From Asterias rubens (Eukaryota; Echinodermata; Asteroidea; Forcipulatida; Asteriidae): a DNA stretch of 64,000 bases. Within the stretch, counting starts at the first letter, position 1; each line of letters opens with the position of its first letter. The translations under genes were made by a program, and so were the position numbers. The stretch lies in assembly GCF_902459465.1 (NCBI RefSeq), contig NC_047066.1, positions 21,269,047-21,333,046 of the forward strand, read 5' to 3'. Positions 32,168-45,240 of the stretch are shown in pieces. The notes under the pieces were generated by a model. The model was not told where the DNA came from and did not search any database. It saw only the letters and a list, made by a program, of their open reading frames with translations.

Positions 32168-35104
32168 GGGGGATCTGGGACCTACTCACTGAAAAAAGGG
32201 ACGCGAAAACAATGGACTATACAAAATATTACTTTTGAAACAGTCTGACAAGGGTAAGCATATGTCTTTATAATGCGAACATTATCAATTCAACTGTTGA
32301 ATCCCTCTTTAACCTATTAAAAAAGTTTCAGCATGTGCTGACATCAAACACCGAGGCATGACAACCATACATGTCCCTCGCCACAGGGTTTAACCGTAAT
32401 GAATCGAGGAAAAACAGGAACTCTGTGCAAGTCTCGCGCGTATTACAACATCCGGGACCAAGAGTTTAAAGTACGTGCGCGCGCCACTGTTCCGTCGGAT
32501 AGTTTTACTTTAGTTTGTGGCTATTAAAACTATACATATTGCTGGGAATGGAAATTTTTACGATTAAATAAGTGAAAGTAAAATAAAGCATACAAACAAT
32601 GAAGAAAGCCGAGAATAATCACTTAACTTCCGTTTCCGGTTACGTGTAAACACGGGTTAGAAGTTTTGCCCAATGAGGTACGGGTTCAACTTAGTTTTAG
32701 GTGATTGATCACACACATCCTGGCGTGATTGGCAACTATGGGTTCCTCAATTATGCATCCTAGTCAAAAAGTTTTACATTTGTTTCAATGTTAATTTGAA
32801 CAAATTACTTCTTACAAAATGGATTTTTTTTATAGAGAAGATTTAATTTCACCGAAAAATATAGTATTTTTTCCAGTAGTTTTGTCATTGTCAAATAATG
32901 CGAGACTTGCACAAACGATTCAATTGTACTTTCTATTCTTAATTCCATCTGGAGCCGAGTCTAGAAGGCGTCGTAATAGAGGGAAGTGTTCAGATTATTA
33001 TGTTTTTAAACGATCAAGTATTACAACAACTACGTAAGAGGCCGTTTGAATTTCGCCTGTTATAGGCCTACTCTATGTCTCCAAATGTGTACATTGAAAA
33101 CAACAAACAAGACGTATTCAATCAAAAGATGTCAGTTACCGGGTCAGCCTGGCCTAGACTCTGGCCCCGGAATCCGGATTAATTCTACCAGTAAGTTGTT
33201 AGAGTGTACCACAAACACATTTTTACAAAATAATATAGTATTGTCTGGAGAAAACAAAATAATTAGCCATCACAACAAAAAATTAACAACTGAGCGTAAT
33301 TGATTTAGGCACCTGTCTCATAGTAACGATCTTGAATTGACTGCTATGGTGACAATGCTTTTCGTGATTACTGATATAGATTTTATTTTGAGAAACCACA
33401 CAAACAACTGCGTGTAGGAAATGAGTCGATCCTGGTTGGGCGTTTATTTTTACCCTCGAATAAGGTACCTTAATCTTCAGATCCATATCAATACTAAAAG
33501 TTTAACATTTCAACGGCAAACTGTTTCTGGTATCTGTTTGAAAAGTTATTGGGAATAATTTCCACAAGGAGAGGGCATGCCAGTCATTGCACACACAAAA
33601 CAAGTCTCGGCGGTTAGTTTGTAAGTGTTGTGTGTAAGCCAACAATAAATGAATCAATGAACTTCCAGCCTGAAAGGTTTTACCACATGCAGTCTACATG
33701 TGACCTTTCACCGTGTGACTCTCTTGTTTTGTGTGTAGATTATTTACATACAGTTTTATTTTGCTCTTTTTGTATTTTGTGGTGCGTTTTATAGCAGTCC
33801 ACTTGTAAGAGATTTTATTTTAAAAAAAATCTAAATTATTAGTAATTAAAAAATAAATTTGCTCCATCATTCTTGGAGTAGCGCATACTTCAGGTAATTG
33901 AGGAAATGTACTTAACCAATTTTCCTGTTTTTAAGTTATTAGAACGGAGATAGCCACAGCTTGTCAAACGCACGAGCAAGCCGACAGCTGATGAGTCCAT
34001 GTTCTGGTTAACTTTCTTAAATTTGCATCTGACACCTTTGGGGATACTTGCCGGGGGGGGGGGGCAATTTTAAAGCTATAAATGACTTTTTACATCGTAA
34101 AGATGCTCTCAGATAAGATAACACGCAATTTTTATATGAGACGTTAACATTCAAGATGGTTCAATTCAATTCAATTCAAAATGTCATGGCACAAACGCCA
34201 CAAAGGGATTTAGACAAACTTTTTGTACTATAAGAAGAATTTGCCTAAATACAAAAGATTTCTAAAACTTTCTCAGCATAAACAGACCTACTTTTATCAG
34301 AGCACACAGTAAATAGTTCCGGCTGAGATATCATGTTTTGCAACAATGCCTATCAGTCTGGTAGTAATTAGGGTTGATGGACAATGAGGAACGCGTGCTA
34401 GTGCACTCGCTAAGGCGGTCCCTACATCCCCCTTCTACAGACACAGTCTCAGTTTACGTCCGTTTCGTGGATTCTGTAAGCATGGATATCTATAAGCGTC
34501 TATATAAGCTAGGGTTCATATTAATAAACTTCATTTGACCTAACTGTCGTCTCATAATGATGTGACTCATTCCCACGACTCGATTTATCATTCTCCAGAT
34601 TACCACTCGTTTCCTCCCAGTATAACGTGCATAAAATAAACCACATAGGGACACCTCAATGGATGCCTTAAATTTGCATATTTAGCGACTATCCCTATAC
34701 CCCTTCCACAAGAAACGTTTTTTCAAGGGTTGTTAAAGGGCACTTGGATTTGCGTGGTCTTAATCATATCCTGGACTTTAAGGGACCTTCAACGTCTTGA
34801 GTATAATTCAGAGGTTTTCAGAATAGCGTGACGATATAATCACCCGTAGCGCCCCCTGTTGGTCATCTGCTCTGTCCACTAAAACATCGACGTCCAGTGT
34901 TTTATTAGTCAAAGCTTGGTCTCTTAATTAGGTAGTAGGTGCAGGTGACCGAAACACGTCATGTACATAGGTCCCTTAGAATTAAGAATTCTATTTTCAT
35001 CCCCCACGTTTTTGCGCATGCGAGACACGTTTCCGGTTGAGCTAGAGTGAAGCCCTAGCGTGATGTCCCCGTGATCCAGGGCAGGGGAGGGGGAAGTGCA
35101 AGGG
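32168..35104. other. Gene-poor DNA upstream of the carbonic anhydrase gene
   Basis: A CpG-rich patch lies at about 32430-32500. A GT-type donor follows an open stretch at about 33130-33189 on the plus strand, but no protein is recognised. An oligo-G run is at 34052-34064. Confidence 0.4.
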
Positions 35105-35112
35105 TATATAAA
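35105..35112 (+). promoter_or_regulatory. TATA box of the carbonic anhydrase gene
   Basis: TATATAAA, 115 bp upstream of the start codon. Transcription would be expected to begin near 35130-35140, where TTCATG gives an initiator-like context. Confidence 0.65.
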
Positions 35113-35134
35113 CCCGATGCGGGCGAACGTCTTC

Positions 35135-35212
35135 ATGTTGTTGTTCTTTCACGGCGTTTGGATTTTTGCGGGGGAGCGACTGGGAAGTTTTGAGGAGGTG
35201 CCAACCATCTAG
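35135..35212 (+). other. Possible upstream open reading frame
   Basis: ATG at 35135, 25 codons starting MLLFFHGVWIF, TAG at 35210-35212, eight bases before the main ATG. It counts only if transcription starts before 35135, which the TATA position leaves uncertain. Confidence 0.3.
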
Positions 35213-35219
35213 TTAAGTC

Positions 35220-35277
35220 ATGGATACTCTAATGCAACTGTGTGGATTATGTTTACTTTTGATTATTCCAGTTGTCC
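35220..35277 (+). CDS. Carbonic anhydrase exon 1 (signal peptide)
   Basis: ATG then 19 codons and one base before GTAAGT. A Leu/Ile-rich core makes this a secretion signal. Confidence 0.88.
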
Positions 35278-38200
35278 GTAAGTAGTTTATTTGATTTTAA
35301 TCAGTTTGATTTAATGAGCATACAAAGTAAAAACAAACTCGGGAAAGGAACAAGTTTGGCCGAAGTATTTGCGTATCTTTACATCACAGATTTTAAGACG
35401 CCATCTTTAGATTCAAAAGCCAACTTAAATTGGCATAACCGACAGATTGTGCAAGTGTTATGTTTATTCTCATATGAAACCGTAAATGGGTACTAACAGG
35501 GTTTGTTAATTTTAATGTATAGTAAAAATTTAGCCATAAACAAGGCATCACCTCTCACCAAAAAAAGGGCAAATTTTACATGACTTTCTTGGGAGAAAAA
35601 TATCACTTATTCACGAGCAATCACTTTACCAAGGAATGTGAATGTGACTGTGGTTTAACACCAGACGATGCAGCACTTATATCACACACTCAAGTTTAAT
35701 AGTGGCATCGTTGTCACTCGTCAGACTGGGGACCCAGCCGACAACATGGCTGAGACACCTTTGAGAGATTGGTATGGCATACGACACGCATCATTACCAC
35801 CCTTTCCAATCTTTTAACTTTTAGTTTTTAAACAAATTCTAAATCTTTCGCATGGTGAAATTACATTTTAAGTACGTCTTGTGTGTATGGTCGTGATGAA
35901 AGTTTCTTTTGAAAGGAGTGCAGACACCGAGAAGAGTGCAGACACCGAGAAGAGCTACACGAGTTGAAACCGACGGTTCTTTTCAGAACCACCCCAACTC
36001 ATTAGAGATAGTCATTACATGGTGTTACCTCTCTATATAAAGAGCTACTTTGTTTGCAACGTTTGTCTGGCTTGCTGCAGACATCTTGATTAACTTTTAC
36101 TTTTGCTTTGTTTTGAACTTCAGATACAGTACCATGGGGCTACCCTCAAACAAAACCTGGTGAGTACAGCCAAAATATCTTGCTTAATCCAACTTTTAAG
36201 CAACTCCTAATACTAACAATGCCACAATATGCTCATCTGTGTTCAAGACAAAGGAACCTGGTTAGTCTAATCAGTGACGGAAATTAAATGAATCGCCACA
36301 AAGGCTGCAGCGATAACTCTTTATCGAGTTAACGAGTTGATGCTATCTAATCCGAGTCCATAAAATGATGAATCATCTGAAATTATGCAACAATTCAACA
36401 CAGCCACGCCTGTTGAATTAGTCATTTATTTATAATGGTATCCCACAGGTAATTTCTAGTATCAAATATTATCATTGTCTGGTTCCAGTTTGATACAAAG
36501 TTTACAACAAATCAGTACAAGATTTCCTGAACAGCGTTTATGCCAAGAAAAGGTGATCGAGGTTTATTCCAAAAGCTTATCAATTACCACAATTCCTGAG
36601 GCAAACAGGTGTTGAGAAAAAGGTGAGACTGCCACGTCCATTTCAGCCTACCACACCCAGATTGAGAAATCAACTAATTGATTCAGGGTCCATTGTTTTA
36701 AACATCTAGACTCCTTGCTTTGGGAACCATCAATGACGCAAAACAAAGAAAACGTATACGCGCGTACGCGCCACGCACAACTCTCGTCCAATGACGAATG
36801 GGCGCTGTTTAGGCTTGTATATGCACGGGCCAATATTGGCTGCCATCTTTGATGAAACGTGCACGCGTAAAAGGCTATCATTGGCTGATACTGTGTGCGC
36901 AGTGCGTAAATGCCTATCTATTATGAGGTTTGATGTCGAAACTGAGGTTCGAACTACCGAAACTTCGCGATATCTCAAGAATCTAGGACACAAAAGTATC
37001 TACCATCTCATTATTTAAACCACCTTGACTTTACAGGTACGGACTACTGGCCTAAGATATATCCCATGTATTGTGCTGGTTTGAGCCAATCACCGATCGA
37101 CATAAGGTCGACTGCTGCTATCAAAATGGAACCCGTCTCGTTTGATTTGCTTGGATTTGGAGCCCAACTCCCGAGAAATGCTAATATTGTTGTGCAGAAC
37201 AGTGGCCTCAGCGGTGAGAAATAATTAGTTAGACTTTAGTCTTATTTTAATTTGTTATCTGCAAGAGGTTCGCTTTGGGCTAATCCTAGACTTGACCTAA
37301 GTCCAAATCCCGTGCCATCGCTCAGCATTCCCCCAAACCTGTTCCGCACGGGACCACTAATAGCTATATGGACCTCTCGCTCGAGAACGGGACTTGAATC
37401 AAGTCTAGGCTAATTCTGGCTCTACCACAATTATTGAGCTGTCTTTTCAAACTAAAAACTTTTCGAGAGCCTACAATCTAGTCTGATTTTGAAGAACATA
37501 ACTCTTAAAAAATATATTAGGTGATGTTAAAATTTGCATTGGGTAAAAATAATATTTGGGTTTAACCAATCTACCCAAAGATGCTCAGCACCGCGCCGCG
37601 ATTCAGGTGAAGGTTATTTTTTTTTTATTTTTTTTTTTAATAAACTCACAATAATCTGCATGGAGACATAATATGCAGGGACACTGTTAACATTTAGTTT
37701 AAGCACAGAAATATACTTTAGTAGTTACTGTAACAGTAAGAAGCAGTTTTAACTATTATTTCAGAAAACCGTACTACAGTTAGTGAAGCAAGTCGCGTTC
37801 ATACTTTCAATGCCGAAATTGGGCAAGTTGAATGAGCGTCAATGTACTACAAGAAATAAATACAATGGCTGCCTAACAGTAATCTAATTAAGAAAACCAA
37901 AAAGATTACAGATTATTGTCTTACCTTTCACAGCTCAAGTAAAGCTCAAGGGTGATTACTTTGTGAGTGGGGGCGGGCTCCCTGGTGCACAATACAAAGC
38001 TGCAAGTATTCACTTCCATTGGGGCAGTACCAACGACAGAGGATCCGAACACACCGTGGATGGACGCCAAGCTCCTGCAGAGGTAATAATATGTAAAATG
38101 TTTAATCATGGGAAAGTACATCAATGTTTCTAGAAATTATTGACCTTCACTTTTGAGGAAATACATAACTCAAACAACATGTGGGGAAAGTCTTCAAATT

Positions 38201-41200
38201 AGGTTGACAGCACTCTTGGGTGTTAAAATTTACACCATGGGTCCTGGTATTGTCAAATGATACAGACAAATACTCAAAATGTACACAGAGGGTGTTAAAA
38301 CAACACTAATTCATCATCATGAGATAACACCCAACTACAGAAATATGATATTTTTCGCTCTTTGTTTTTCTCCTGTACTCAGACTTATTTGATTTAACCG
38401 TGTCCGGTTTTGAAGCTATCGACTGACGCTTAGGATTTAGTGTTTTACAAGTTGGCAATCCTAAAGTATATCACTAGTCAATGCTCTTACCGCTGGATTA
38501 TGCGTCAATAACCAATGACTTTAGAGATTTCCCGGATTTCCACGACCTTGACAGACACTTAAACATAAATCGGAAAGATTCTCGGCATTTCCGTCGTCCA
38601 CTACTTCAGACATTACATTAACATGTGCTTATGAAAACTATTTTGTTGACATTATTTTGAATCATTTACTCCTAGATGCACATCGTGACTCATGACGTAA
38701 GATTTGCAACAGTTAGCGAGGCAGCTTATAAAGTGGACGGGTTGGCAGTTCTTGGATTCTTCATCGAGGTAAACCCATTAAAATCATTACTGCTATGGAT
38801 CTTATGCACTGACGTCATCTCGTCGCCATCTTGAGCAACGCGAGGCTCACGCGAAGAGCCATTGAGTTACCTCACCCTGCAGTGACGTCACGTGCATAAG
38901 ATTTACATAATAGGTACGGAGGCCTAGCATAACTGCATACAATTTCTTGTTCTACTTTTAGGTTTGCATTTGATATCGGCAGTTTCAAGACAGATCGCAG
39001 CGCACTGTCCTAAAACTTGTTTTAGTCTTTCAGTATTTGTCCTGAGTTCTGAAGTATCCTTTATTGATATTGGTCTTCAATGTCTAAGTGCTCTCTAAAA
39101 CCTTCAAGTACAGTTTTATGTCAAGATGACAAATTGAGGACAAAACTAGCTATAAACACAACAATGCTTACCAGAAAAAATAAATTAACAGCTGAAATAC
39201 CATTTCACGTGAAGCATCTGTGGCTGTGGTATCCTGCTTATAGAGGCTAAATTTTAAAGAAGTATTTTCTTGATAGGGCCAAACCTCACAAACATCCTTA
39301 TCAGGTACATCAGCTAGAGCCGCTAATTTAGAAGCGGCATTATAATTTATTTTAAGACATTCACCGTCTCTATGCAATTTGACTCCTATGGCTGGCTGTA
39401 AGAGCATGGAGGAAGAAAGTCTAAGTTTCTTCCTCCATGGTAAGAGGCAGACAGTAAAGCGTGTGACGTCAAGGCGAGAGGTATTTTTAAAGAGTTGTTT
39501 TTCAACTTTATGTGTCTGCTGACTTTTTCTGTCTGCACATCACTTCCGGACAAATCCATTCCGGTGTTTGGGCGTTACCGGCTCTGTCACCGCCCAACTC
39601 GCATGGTAGTTTAAGCCATGTGACAATGCTCTAGAGGGACAGATTGACATTGTTAAGTTTTTTTTTTTAATAGATGATAAAACAAAAAGTATCGGATGTG
39701 TCTTGCCACAAAACATTTAATCAATAATTTCCTCTGTTAAGTTGGGTTATTTTTTACATCATAATTTTCAAGTTAACAGATATTAGTTTATGGTTTAAAT
39801 GTATATTCTTTCTCTTCTTAACACCAGATTCAAGCACAGCCTAATCCCGGTTTCCAAGCATTAGTGGACGCACTTGGCAAGTTGAAATACAACGGTATGT
39901 TGTTTATTTACTATTCCAGTTCATCATCTTGTTATTGTTTACGCCATGTTTACAAAGTACATAGTCTTGACTTCTAACAGAGGTTACACTATACAATTGT
40001 TGCACGCTGTGACGGGTCCATGGTGTTTTGTACACTCGAAGGGGGAAATGGAACCCAAGGCGAAGCCGAGGGTGCCATTTCCCCTCAAGAGTGTACAAAA
40101 CCCATGGACCCCAATCACAGAGTGCAACAATTGTTTTGTTATACCTTTGTATATTTGTTAATCCCCTTCTCAAAGTTTTGTTGTCATCTTCAAACATTAC
40201 TACGACGGACTATTCATTGTTTAATAAGCAGACGATCGAGAAACAATTCCCTCGAACCCGCGGTTATTTCGTACACAGCGCTGGAAATCGACCAACGCCG
40301 GGAACGATCAAGGTGATGTACACCGGTGAACATCACTTTTCATGTTACCCGGCCCGTCGAGCCAGGTAACATGCGTATTTGTTGCACGGCACGGGAATGG
40401 TTCTCGTCCAATCAAACTTCCACAATTTGTACAGAGGTATAACAAAGCTTAATGAAAGACAACTTGTTTTCCCCTTTGCAAATTTACGATGTTTTGATTT
40501 GAAAGATGAAGGCTTGTATGCAGATTCATGTTTTGTAAATTTATGTTATCTTAGTGGCTGGTAGTTATAATGGTGGTGCGGTAACTTGCCTGCCATAAAA
40601 TGACATCGAATGCACAACGGTCTATTTCTGTACACGTGTACAAAGAAATGTCTGGAAAAATCTTAAGTTTTTGAGAAAAACGTTTTTAATTAAGTTAGTT
40701 ATGTTACAAAATACATGTATAAAAGCGTGCGATAACTTTTATCGTATGGCCATACAAAGGTTTAAAGACAAGTAAACTCAGGGCTGTATGCTTCGTTTTT
40801 GAAAGGGCAAGGGCACCAAGGCATTTTCTCTTAGGCAAAGGGCACCCTATGAGGAAATTGTAAATTTTTACTGGAGCATTTCAAGGGCACCAAGGCAATG
40901 GCAAGGGGCAACGGAGGCAATCGCCTCTGTTGCCTCCGTGAAGTATCAGGCCTGTAAACTATTAAAAAGAACAGTACCTTGCGCCTAATTGTTATTTTTC
41001 CCAGCGACTTCTTTTCATTCCCTTTAAAACCAAACGACGTTTATTTCATTTTGATTAGTGTCCTAGCCTTAGTGATAGCCTCATGATCATGCGTGTAGCA
41101 TTGTTACATCCCAAAAGGTTAACATTTCGGAAACTGCTGATAGTTTAGTCTAACAAAAGCAGCACTCCCGTTTAAATTATTTTTAAAAGTTAAATTCCTC

Positions 41201-42034
41201 GGTTTGGTTTGCATATAGATATATCACTATCTGTTTTACCTTAAAGTTTGAAGAAGAAAACAATACAAGAGTTAGCAAAGCTTACTGCTATTTTGAACCC
41301 TTAATATTTTACATCCGTTCTCCTGCAGGTGACACATTCACTCTTCCAGCCCCGTTCGCACTCTCAGATTTACTGCCAAACACCAACATCATGATGCCCT
41401 ATTTCCGTTACCGGGGGTCTCTCACGACACCCACTTGTAACGAGGTTGTAGTGTGGACAGTCTTCAAGATGCCGATTCGCCTTTCCCAAGCTCAGGTATT
41501 TTCAAATTAACTTTTTATTTTATTTACTGCATTGGAAAGTGCGGATTGAGTTCTCGAATTACCTTGCCTTGTGGGGATTATATGAAGGGCATTGTTTGGT
41601 TAGGGTGTATAAATAGACAAATTTACCCAATCCAAATAATAGTTCCCTACTTGTGTATCTCAAAACTCCAATGAAGATCTTTATACCTTATTTACTTTTT
41701 TAAGTGGATAAAAAACAAGCACGTTTTACTTAGTTCTGGTGTGCCATACAGACGAACTAATAGTGAGGCCATTGGTTGCTTTTTTTTTTGTTTTTTTTTA
41801 AAGATTTGTTTGTTGTTGTTTGTCTTCAAACACAACTATTTTATTAAATGCTATTAAATGATGAATTTATTTGTTTTTGTTCTCAATTGCCTACAGCTCA
41901 ACGTCTTCCGCAGGCTTTTAGAAACCTCGGCAGGGGCACCTGTCGAAAGACCATTGGTTGACAACTGGCGGCCGACACAGCCCCTCAACGGCCGATTAGT
42001 ATATCACTCTGCTGGTGTCTTGCGATCAAACTAA
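35220..42034 (+). CDS. Secreted alpha-carbonic anhydrase, complete, 294 aa, eight coding exons
   Basis: The product interconverts CO2 and bicarbonate and should be secreted. The join is 35220-35277, 36124-36159, 37037-37213, 37934-38082, 38676-38768, 39828-39894, 41329-41495 and 41897-42034, an 885-nt frame with GT-AG introns. A signal peptide (LCGLCLLLIIPVV, about residues 1-19) precedes WGY at 24-26 and the SQSPIDI motif at 48-54. The three zinc ligands are present: His117 and His119 in HFHWG, and His142 in MHIV. Glu129 (GSEHTVDG), Thr226 (SLTTPTC) and the QPLNGR C-terminal motif are also intact. Cys44 and Cys230 fit the disulphide of secreted forms. The residue matching the proton-shuttle His64 of human CA II is Leu89. 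The chain ends soon after the domain with no hydrophobic tail, so it is probably soluble, not GPI-anchored. Confidence 0.95.
36124..36159 (+). CDS. Carbonic anhydrase exon 2
   Basis: A 36-bp micro-exon, phase 1 to 1, encoding TVPWGYPQTKP and carrying the conserved WGY. Confidence 0.85.
37037..37213 (+). CDS. Carbonic anhydrase exon 3
   Basis: A 177-bp exon, phase 1 to 1, with the CAGLSQSPIDI motif and NSGLS at its end, where the family usually has NxGH. Confidence 0.93.
37934..38082 (+). CDS. Carbonic anhydrase exon 4 (two zinc His)
   Basis: A 149-bp exon, phase 1 to 0, containing SGGGLPG, HFHWG and GSEHTVDG. Confidence 0.95.
38676..38768 (+). CDS. Carbonic anhydrase exon 5 (third zinc His)
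   Basis: A 93-bp exon, phase 0 to 0, starting MHIVTHD and ending LAVLGFFIE. Confidence 0.94.
39405..39439. repeat. Perfect short hairpin in carbonic anhydrase intron 5
   Basis: Fourteen-base arms CATGGAGGAAGAAA and TTTCTTCCTCCATG separated by seven bases. This could be a foldback remnant. Confidence 0.8.
39828..39894 (+). CDS. Carbonic anhydrase exon 6
   Basis: A 67-bp exon, phase 0 to 1, encoding IQAQPNPGFQALVDAL and a short lysine-rich end, before GTATGT. Confidence 0.9.
39975..40450. mobile_element. Foldback element complex in carbonic anhydrase intron 6
   Basis: The core at 39994-40133 has arms of about 60 bp (CAATTGTTGCACGCTGTG facing CACAGAGTGCAACAATTG, and GTGTACAAAACCCATGGACC on the right arm). 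The loop reads AAGGCGAAGCCGAG. A third, shorter match to the arm end lies near 40420-40446. Confidence 0.75.
41329..41495 (+). CDS. Carbonic anhydrase exon 7 (active-site Thr)
   Basis: A 167-bp exon, phase 1 to 0, with LLPNT, YFRYRGSLTTPTC and VVVWTVF, the conserved hydrophobic wall and gate-keeper region. Confidence 0.95.
41897..42034 (+). CDS. Carbonic anhydrase exon 8
   Basis: A 138-bp last exon with FRRLLETSAGAP and NWRPTQPLNGR, ending RSN and TAA at 42032-42034. Confidence 0.94.
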   Translation, partial: LNVFRRLLETSAGAPVERPLVDNWRPTQPLNGRLVYHSAGVLRSN

Positions 42035-42046
42035 ACACCGCATCGT

Positions 42047-42226
42047 GCTAACAGGGCTCAATTTCATAGAGCTGCTTAGGCACAAACAGCAGCTTAGCAC
42101 AACACAATTATGCTTAACAGAGCAAGGTTACCAGCCAAGACTGCAGCTATCCTGCTCATCTCTGCTTAGCAGAAAAGTGTCCAGCAATATTTTCTGCTTA
42201 CGCATCTCTATAAAATTGGGCCGTGG
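42047..42226. mobile_element. AGAGCTGCTTAGCA-type foldback in the carbonic anhydrase 3' region
   Basis: Ends GGGCTCAATTTCATAGAGCT and, inverted, CATCTCTATAAAATTGGGCC. The body is rich in GCTTAGCA. It begins about 12 bp after the stop codon, so it probably lies in the 3' UTR. Confidence 0.8.
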
Positions 42227-45200
42227 TGTCACTGAGACGAATGGACGGTCGATTTGACAGGTTTTAAGATGTCAGCTAACGGGGTTACAAACTTGCGCAT
42301 GCGTGCTTTTATAATTGTTGAACTTTTATTTATGGACTGACTAAATACAATTTGTATTTGTGTGTTACTGGTATCGTAGATAAAGTACAACTAAAACTAT
42401 TTTTAATACAAAATAACATTATATTTACTGCATAAAACAGACAATTGAACTTGTACTGTTCTGCTTTTACATAAAAGGTAAAACACATCACCTATTTTTT
42501 ATATATATTTGGTAAATATTAATGTGTGATTTACATTGCATGAAGACAGGACAGCTACTCTTTCCTAACATCGCGCACATGTATAAAGCTGATAAGCTCA
42601 CACAAAATGCTAAGAGTGCTATTCATACGCACAATTACAGACAACTGTATTATAATTTCTGGGATTTGCATGTTTTTTGTTTCATATTGAAGATTTAAGT
42701 CCATGTATACTATTTTAAATAGTTTTGTTTTGCTTATAAAATTGGGTTTGGGCAATCGTACCGCATTTTGTGCACTCATGCTGTGATAATTTGGAATACT
42801 GGTTTTTATATTTCATTTAATAACTACTAATAATAGAATATATAACGGAGTGCAACTTGTATTTTACTTGGTTTTTCTCAAAGTCTATGTATCTTTCTAA
42901 AACTGTATAAACATCTATTTAATTGCTCAGCAATTTGACTGAGAGGTACTTTTTAAGAATTATCTTTGGCCTTGATTGACTCAAGTTTGTATATGAATGT
43001 AATTCGGCAAAATATCATGTGATAAAAATATTAAACAATGGCTGGCTCATTTGGTTAACAAACACCGTCTCGTCAAACGGATATTGTATTGAGGTATTGA
43101 TGTACAACAATTGAAACACATTCTTGTTGAGACATTTTTATCAATGTTTACACGTTTACATCATTATAAACGGTAAACCTTCGTATACAATTTTTATCAG
43201 AGCTGCAATCGGTCAAATTATCATTTAAGCGTTACCGCTAAACAAAACAAACCACATTTTAAAACTTCTATTGTTTAAATAACTGGCTGTTTCTGCTGAT
43301 CAATGTTGTACGTTGACTTATCAAATAAAGTGTGTGAAAGTATCGAAATATTAACAAACTTCGAAATAATTACAAACCAAAAACATGACCATACAATCTG
43401 TTCCAATTTTAATTCTTTGTGAGTATTGAATACATTATTGATCAATAAAAATAAGACGATGTATTAATAGCACCAAACAACGTTTACAATCGGAAGAAAT
43501 AATTTGACTATAAAGATTCATTGGTGTTTCTTTAAAATATTTATTATAAATTACATTCTTGGTTTATTAGTCCAAAAAATAAAATATACACCTGACAAAC
43601 ATGATCCAACCATAACAAATTTCAAACACCATGGCAGAAGCACTTTTACAGATAAGAACAAAATCATAGTCACATGGTTTAAGTGAGAGCTCAAAATCAA
43701 GTCACATCTTGGTGAGAATTCAATGATGCAGGACAAAATTATGCAATTGATATTCATCAGTAAAGTAACCGATTACCCCAAAAATAGGGCTATCCATTCA
43801 ACTGACATAACTCATAAAAACAGAAACCACATTATACTCAGAACCAATCAATCAACACCCTGATATCTAGAAATGATTGTGCAATTCCACAACTACTGCT
43901 ACATTCTGTCTGAAGTTTCCTCCATGCTCCACTTATGTTAAGTTGGTGTCTGTTGATAGCAACAAATCTTACATGTCAAGTCACTAAAACCATATGAAGA
44001 GATGTATGACTCGTGTTGGGAACGCCCACCAGTAGAGAGTAATGCAACCTTTAAGACATTTTACAGTAAATAACTGACCCCACCTGTCCAACTCTATCAA
44101 TAAAAATAAGGAACCTTGGGTTTACGTTTGTTTAAAGCATTTCGACAAAGGACATAAACTAGCACAATGAGCTTAAATAAAAGTTGACCTTTCATTCAAA
44201 CACTCAACTGATGGGGAAAAAACTAATTAAAATTACGATCTTTGGCTTGTTCAAAACTACCATTCCATTTTAAAAGAAAACAAAAACATTTAACAAAATT
44301 AATTAATAAAATTGAATTTTATATGAGTTGTTTATATTTTACTTTGTAATGACAGATTGGCAATAATGTATTTACACTCCCTTTAACAACAACCTGTGAC
44401 ATTTGCCTGGGAGTCTGTGGCTCACTAATAGGACTTTTGAGTCATCTCATCAGGGTCCTTATCCCTCAGGCCTAGAAAACCAAACTCTGTGTTTTCCCTG
44501 GGGATAACATCTTCCTTGAAGGAATTGCATTCTATACTAAATTCGATTATAATATTTCAGTGCATATTATTTCAGTGCAAAATAATTCATCAAATCATCC
44601 CATTTGAAAACTTGTATGAGTTGTTTAGAATCATTTACTTGCCTGTGATTCTGTGGCTCTTGAAACAAAGTTTTGAATCATCGACATAGTCATCTCAGGC
44701 TACCCCCTCAGGCCTAACAAATCAAACTGTGTGTTTCCCCCAAGAAAACATCTTCCTTGCCCTCAAGGAATAAGCTGTTTGCGTGTTATATTTGAATACT
44801 GTCTGGTACAATGACGTGCTTGATCACAAGTTATTACATAAATTTGAATTCCTCAGACTACCAAGGTTTTGGGCAAGCTTTTGGGTAACGCAGTTTTGAA
44901 TGGATGCATATGGCACAATAGTACTAGGGATTGCTCATCTGGAGGTTTCCATGCAAGTCTTGCCCAGAACCATTTAACATAGGGACTGTCTCTAAAATAC
45001 TGTAGTAAATAACCCCTTTTTGCTATGAAAAGTCGCCATCTTGTAGGGCAAATCGTATGTGCGTCCAAACGCATACATCATTGAAGCACCCAACATTCCC
45101 GGTTTGATTTCTACGGCACATGCACGTACACACGCACGTACACACACACGCACATGCGCACAAGCGCCATCTTGTAGGTCGGATATTTGAACGGTGACGT

Positions 45201-45240
45201 CATATTCAATAAGAACTTACTTGGATCCTCTAAGTTTAGG
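42227..45240. other. Intergenic DNA downstream of carbonic anhydrase
   Basis: AT-rich, no exon recognised. A possible carbonic anhydrase polyadenylation signal (AATAAA) is at 43324-43329. Two similar blocks (CAGGCCTAACAAATCAAACT and its partner near 44468; ATCTTCCTTG in both) at about 44390-44540 and 44630-44770 look like a local duplication. Confidence 0.4.

Noticed and set aside
36648-36993. Open frames in carbonic anhydrase intron 2 on both strands
   Set aside because: The region resembles 31084-31285 (GTGCGCAGTGCGTA-like stretch), so it is probably a diverged repeat. No splice sites connect it to the gene.
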